Assembly: GCA_031257595.1 (NCBI GenBank)
Contig: JAIROH010000263.1
Span: 1 to 8,419 of the forward strand
Direction of reading: 5' to 3'
Length of the DNA: 8,419 nt
Source of the DNA: Treponema sp.
Lineage (GTDB): Bacteria; Spirochaetota; Spirochaetia; Treponematales; Breznakiellaceae
The notes beneath the pieces were generated by a model. It did not search any database. It saw nothing but the letters and a program-made list of their open reading frames with translations, and was not told the origin of the DNA. A program made the translations under genes and the position numbers. Each line of letters starts with the position of its first letter. The stretch's first letter is position 1. Below are positions 6,019 through 8,419 of this stretch, in pieces.

Positions 6019-6033
6019 GATTACGGGTTTCTG
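6000..6033 (-). terminator. Probable terminator of the CNBD-GGDEF gene pair
   Basis: On the minus strand CAG-AA-ACCCG (6033-6024) pairs with CGGGT-ACG-CTG (6015-6005) around an eight-base loop, with an internal loop between the two short stems. TTTTT (6004-6000) follows directly. It begins about 18 bases after the stop codon of the GGDEF gene. The stem is imperfect, so termination may be partial. Confidence 0.6.
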
Positions 6034-6050
6034 CGTACCGCGCTAGTTTT

Positions 6051-7046
6051 TCAGCGGGCGATTTCCACCCTGTTTCTGCCCTGTTCCTTGGCCCGGCGGA
6101 GGGCGGAATCCGCGGCGAAAGCAAGATCCCGCTCGTTGGAAGCGTGAGCCGGGGCAACGGCAATACCGAGGCTTGTTTTCACCTTCAGTTCTACCGTTTC
6201 TTTGGAGCCGGGACTTTTCGATACCTGTACCGGGGTGTTCATTACATCCTGCCTGATATGCTCGGCAACCCTCAAGGCGTCTTTTCCGTCGGTGTCGGGC
6301 AGCAGTACCGCGTATTCATCGCCGGAAAGTCTGGCCGCTATGTCGCCCATGCGGGTTATATGTTTAAGAATCTCCGCCACCGCGACAATTACCTTGTCGC
6401 CGGCCAGGGTGCCGTAGGTATCGTTGACCTCGTGAACCCTGTCCAGATCCATCATTATCAGGGAAAGCTTTCTGGCGCCGATACTGCCCAGCTTGAATTT
6501 ATCCTTGATTGATTCTTCCAGAAAACTTTTGTTGTAAAGGCCGGTTAATTCATCGGTAATGGCCCGGCGCCGGGCCGTCTCGCCCCAGGTTACCAGTTCC
6601 TTAAGATGCCCGGAGATCTGGTTAAGCCATGTATTCTGAACCGCCCCTATGGAAGTGAGGATCTTGACCCCGATCATCGGATGTTCAAAAACGATACGGT
6701 AAAAATCAATCCCCTGGAGCACCATAAGGTCGGATGTTTCTTTCGCGGTAATTGTCGCGGAACGGGGTTCGTTGGCGATAATCGACATTTCCCCAAAGAA
6801 CGATCCGGGAACTATGTCGAACATCAGACGCTGGGTTCCGTCCAGTTGAACACGGTGGGCGCTTAAAGACCCGGACAGGAGGATAAACATATCCTCCCCC
6901 TTGTCACCCTCGCTAAAAATCTTCTCGTCTTTTATAAAGCGCCGCCTTTCCATAAAGGCCGTTACGGCGTTGAACTCCAGCTCGCTCAATTCGGCAAAGA
7001 GGGGGGAATGTATCAATACCGGATCGGCGTTGGGAGCCGTACTCAC
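6051..7046 (-). CDS. CNBD-GGDEF protein, probable cyclic-nucleotide-responsive diguanylate cyclase
   Basis: The protein has 331 residues and no membrane segment. Residues about 15-130 form a cyclic-nucleotide-binding domain. Its phosphate-binding cassette FGEMSIIANEPRSAT (84-98) keeps the key E86 and R95, so it probably binds cAMP or a similar ligand. Residues about 160-331 form a GGDEF domain with DELTGLYN (165-172), MDLD (199-202), ND (208-209), the inhibitory I-site R232xxD235 and the active-site loop SGDEY (241-245), exactly five residues apart. SGDEY for GGDEF is a mild change, and activity is plausible but not certain. If active, it makes cyclic di-GMP from two GTP. The start is a GTG that overlaps the preceding stop (GTGA), with GGAGG four bases upstream, so the two genes are probably translationally coupled. 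A terminator follows. Confidence 0.85.
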   Translation of the reverse strand: MSTAPNADPVLIHSPLFAELSELEFNAVTAFMERRRFIKDEKIFSEGDKGEDMFILLSGSLSAHRVQLDGTQRLMFDIVPGSFFGEMSIIANEPRSATITAKETSDLMVLQGIDFYRIVFEHPMIGVKILTSIGAVQNTWLNQISGHLKELVTWGETARRRAITDELTGLYNKSFLEESIKDKFKLGSIGARKLSLIMMDLDRVHEVNDTYGTLAGDKVIVAVAEILKHITRMGDIAARLSGDEYAVLLPDTDGKDALRVAEHIRQDVMNTPVQVSKSPGSKETVELKVKTSLGIAVAPAHASNERDLAFAADSALRRAKEQGRNRVEIAR

Positions 7047-8062
7047 GGGGCCTCCTTTTTGTCCGCGATGCGATAACGGGCAATTTTACCGCCCCCCTGT
7101 TTCCAGGTATCAAGCAGCAGGGAATAACAGCCTTCAAACAGCTTTTCCCAGTTACGGCCGTCTTCGGGCCACAGCGCATAGGTTATGGTCCCGGAAAACG
7201 AAAAGGCCGGAATATCGCCCTGCCCGGGAACCGGATCCAGCGAAACAACCGCGCGGGAAAGTTCCTTTACGACGGTTTCGACCATGGAAACGCCGCATTT
7301 GTTGATCAAAAGCCCCGTTTCGTTGCTTTTGAAACGAAGCGGCCAGCCGCGGCCTATACGACGGGTAATGTTTTTGAGCAGCATGGCAATTTTTACCATG
7401 GCTTCGTCTCCCGCGGCGTGTCCCCGTGAATCCACCAATATTTTGAAGCGATCCGGCTTGAGCATAACAAGCGCCGTGGGAACTTCAAGGATGCGGTCAA
7501 TCTCGTCGGTAAGAAAGGTTTGTTTCCACAGGCCCGTACCGGGATCCTCATAGGCCCGGCGGTGAAGCTCGTTTACCCAAGACAGGTTTTCCAGAAGGAT
7601 CTTTTGTGTGCTTTTGATCCTGCTTGTCATCATCACTATGGAATTAAGAAGGATCCGTGAAACGATATGCGGCTCTTCGGCGATAAAATCGTCCATCGCA
7701 AGCCCCATGGCGGGAAACATGACAAGCACCGATTCTTCCGCCGCTTCGGCAATCGCGTCGTACTCGGCTTTTCGGGCAAAATCAAAATCGCCTATGGTAT
7801 CTCCGGGCGCGTACTGGGCCATTTCGTCATTACCGCCGTCATTCCGGGGCCTAAAGACCCTGATGCTACCCTCGACAAGCATATAAAAATGATCCGCCTT
7901 CTGACCAATGGAAAAAAGCCGGGCTTTTTTTCTCAGGTGAATTACACTGGATCTTTCGGCAACATAGTTTATTTCCCGATCCAAAAGTGAAACGAACAGT
8001 TCCGTTTTTTTTATCAGGGAGGAATCCAGAATCTGTTTCAGGGCTTGTTCCAAAAATACCAC
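7043..8062 (-). CDS. CNBD-GGDEF protein with degenerate domains, probable non-catalytic partner
   Basis: This 339-residue protein has the same two-domain layout as the gene it overlaps. In the N-terminal cyclic-nucleotide domain (about 20-130), the cassette that should read FGE...R.A is PGDTIGDFDF (86-95) with no matching arginine, so cyclic-nucleotide binding looks lost. The C-terminal region (about 170-330) keeps GGDEF-domain features: DPGTGLW (173-179), DRFK (204-207) and GHAAGD (214-219). The active-site loop, however, has become KSNET (245-249), one metal-binding Asp is Lys, and the I-site is missing. It therefore should not make cyclic di-GMP. It may regulate or dimerise with its neighbour; that is inference. 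The GTG start has only a weak ribosome site (GCGCAGG), so the exact start is uncertain. No clear promoter is seen among the upstream repeats. Confidence 0.75.
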   Translation of the reverse strand: MVFLEQALKQILDSSLIKKTELFVSLLDREINYVAERSSVIHLRKKARLFSIGQKADHFYMLVEGSIRVFRPRNDGGNDEMAQYAPGDTIGDFDFARKAEYDAIAEAAEESVLVMFPAMGLAMDDFIAEEPHIVSRILLNSIVMMTSRIKSTQKILLENLSWVNELHRRAYEDPGTGLWKQTFLTDEIDRILEVPTALVMLKPDRFKILVDSRGHAAGDEAMVKIAMLLKNITRRIGRGWPLRFKSNETGLLINKCGVSMVETVVKELSRAVVSLDPVPGQGDIPAFSFSGTITYALWPEDGRNWEKLFEGCYSLLLDTWKQGGGKIARYRIADKKEAP

Positions 8063-8081
8063 CTGCGCTTAATAACGGAAA

Positions 8082-8108
8082 CTTTTCAAAAAACCGGGTT
8101 TTGAAAAG
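8082..8108. repeat. Palindromic repeat, 10-bp stem with AACCGGG loop
   Basis: CTTTTCAAAA (8082-8091) and TTTTGAAAAG (8099-8108) pair perfectly around AACCGGG. The 12-mer AACCGGGTTTTG (8092-8103) is shared with the repeat at 275-314. It lies 20 bases upstream of the proposed start of the degenerate CNBD-GGDEF gene and so would fall in its leader or promoter. Confidence 0.65.
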
Positions 8109-8120
8109 CCCAATATACTG

Positions 8121-8174
8121 AGCCGGTTTCAAAATTAATTAACTGTGCGCAAAAGCGCACTTTTGAAACCGGCT
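8121..8174. repeat. Nested palindromic repeat, 14-bp outer and 6-bp inner stems
   Basis: The outer arms AGCCGGTTTCAAAA (8121-8134) and TTTTGAAACCGGCT (8161-8174) are perfectly complementary. Inside, GTGCGC (8145-8150) and GCGCAC (8155-8160) pair around AAAA. The left side also carries the palindrome TTAATTAA (8135-8142). Such a structure could extrude as a cruciform or fold as RNA on either strand. Confidence 0.7.
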
Positions 8175-8177
8175 TTT

Positions 8178-8220
8178 GTACTTTTTAGAGGCCCTCCGGG
8201 CCTTACAAAAGTACTTTTTT
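8178..8220 (+). repeat. Palindromic repeat with trailing T-run, terminator-like on the plus strand
   Basis: GTACTTTT (8178-8185) pairs with AAAAGTAC (8207-8214). After a 3x3 internal loop, AGGCCC (8189-8194) pairs with GGGCCT (8198-8203) around TCC. TTTTTT (8215-8220) follows on the plus strand. It would qualify as an intrinsic terminator for plus-strand transcription, but I see no plus-strand gene feeding it. I therefore list it with the repeats. Its design parallels the hairpin at 242-273. Confidence 0.55.
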
Positions 8221-8227
8221 ATTGGTA

Positions 8228-8257
8228 GTGGTTTCAAAATTTCAATTTTGAAATCAC
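8228..8257. repeat. Palindromic repeat, 13-bp stem with TTCA loop (copy 2)
   Basis: GTGGTTTCAAAAT (8228-8240) pairs with ATTTTGAAATCAC (8245-8257), with one G-T wobble, around TTCA. It has the same arm length and loop as 197-226. Several positions differ between the copies in a way that keeps the pairing. Confidence 0.75.
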
Positions 8258-8285
8258 CTTTATTATGAAGATAGCGGATTTGACT

Positions 8286-8378
8286 CTAAATTTCTAGTAC
8301 GGCGCGGCGTTCGGGCGCTATGCCACCCAAAAACAGCGCAAAGATGACAGGGACGATAGTCATTCTTGCGTTACTCAT
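8286..8378 (-). CDS. Possible small ORF of 30 codons, function unknown
   Basis: An ATG at 8378 opens a frame of 30 residues ending at TAG 8286-8288. The middle (MTIVPVIFALFLGG) is hydrophobic and could span a membrane once. The start overlaps the stop of the preceding frame in ATGAGTAA, an arrangement common for coupled genes, and AAGGA lies about 11 bases upstream, a little far. I do not recognise the peptide. It could be a genuine small membrane protein, the stub of a gene truncated near the repeat cluster, or chance. Confidence 0.3.
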   Translation of the reverse strand: MSNARMTIVPVIFALFLGGIAPERRAVLEI

Positions 8379-8419
8379 ACTGTCCGGTGTCCTTCGCTCG
8401 ATCGGTGATTTTTTTCAGG
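8371..8419 (-). CDS. C-terminal tail of an unidentified gene (partial)
   Basis: One minus-strand frame runs in from the right edge and ends at TAA 8373-8371 with the tail LKKITDRAKDTGQYE. Its charged, protein-like composition and its overlap with the next ATG favour it over the other two frames. Fifteen residues are too few to name a family. It would be the first visible gene of the minus-strand series. Confidence 0.4.
   Translation of the reverse strand, partial: LKKITDRAKDTGQYE

Noticed and set aside
5954..6163. N-terminal extension of rpiB to 218 residues
   Set aside because: The extension would cross the stop and terminator of the preceding gene and is low in family similarity. The RpiB fold begins exactly at the ATG at 5953.

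Overview
The window looks like chromosomal DNA from a bacterium with roughly balanced base composition. A free-living or gut-associated spirochaete of the Treponema type is my best guess. It rests on the mix of ribose-family sugar ABC genes, CNBD-GGDEF signalling proteins and spacers packed with palindromes. I could not test it. Every gene I can support lies on the minus strand, so biological order runs from high to low coordinates.

Right end (8063-8419): the C-terminal tail of an unidentified gene overlaps a 30-codon ORF. A 200-base spacer full of hairpin repeats follows. Next, 8062-6051 holds two overlapping genes with the same layout, an N-terminal cyclic-nucleotide-binding domain and a C-terminal GGDEF domain. 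The first has lost key residues in both domains. The second keeps the phosphate-binding residues, an SGDEY active site and an RxxD inhibitory site. The pair ends at a terminator that overlaps a candidate promoter for rpiB.

Middle (5953-442): rpiB (sugar-phosphate isomerase) is followed 12 bases later by a 42-codon remnant of a ROK sugar kinase. Then comes a promoter region with a 17-bp palindromic operator and a four-gene ABC importer in the order ATPase, permease, permease, binding protein. The binding protein resembles the rhamnose-binding protein RhaS, with LsrB (autoinducer-2 receptor) as its close relative. The gene order matches lsrACDB. The operon ends at a clear intrinsic terminator.

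Left end (441-1): a second cluster of palindromic repeats precedes a short-chain dehydrogenase cut off by the window edge. Its promoter carries nearly the same 17-bp operator as the ABC operon (16 of 17 bases), and the operator-to-minus-35 gap is 10 bases at both sites. The simplest reading is a small regulon that imports a sugar-like ligand and oxidises or reduces it. rpiB may handle a downstream phosphate, and the adjacent kinase appears to have decayed.

I see no CRISPR array, tRNA, rRNA, insertion sequence or phage gene. I do not see a clearly new multi-gene system. The strongest unexplained signals are the shared operator and promoter geometry, the compensating base changes in the hairpin repeats, and the intact/degenerate CNBD-GGDEF pair.
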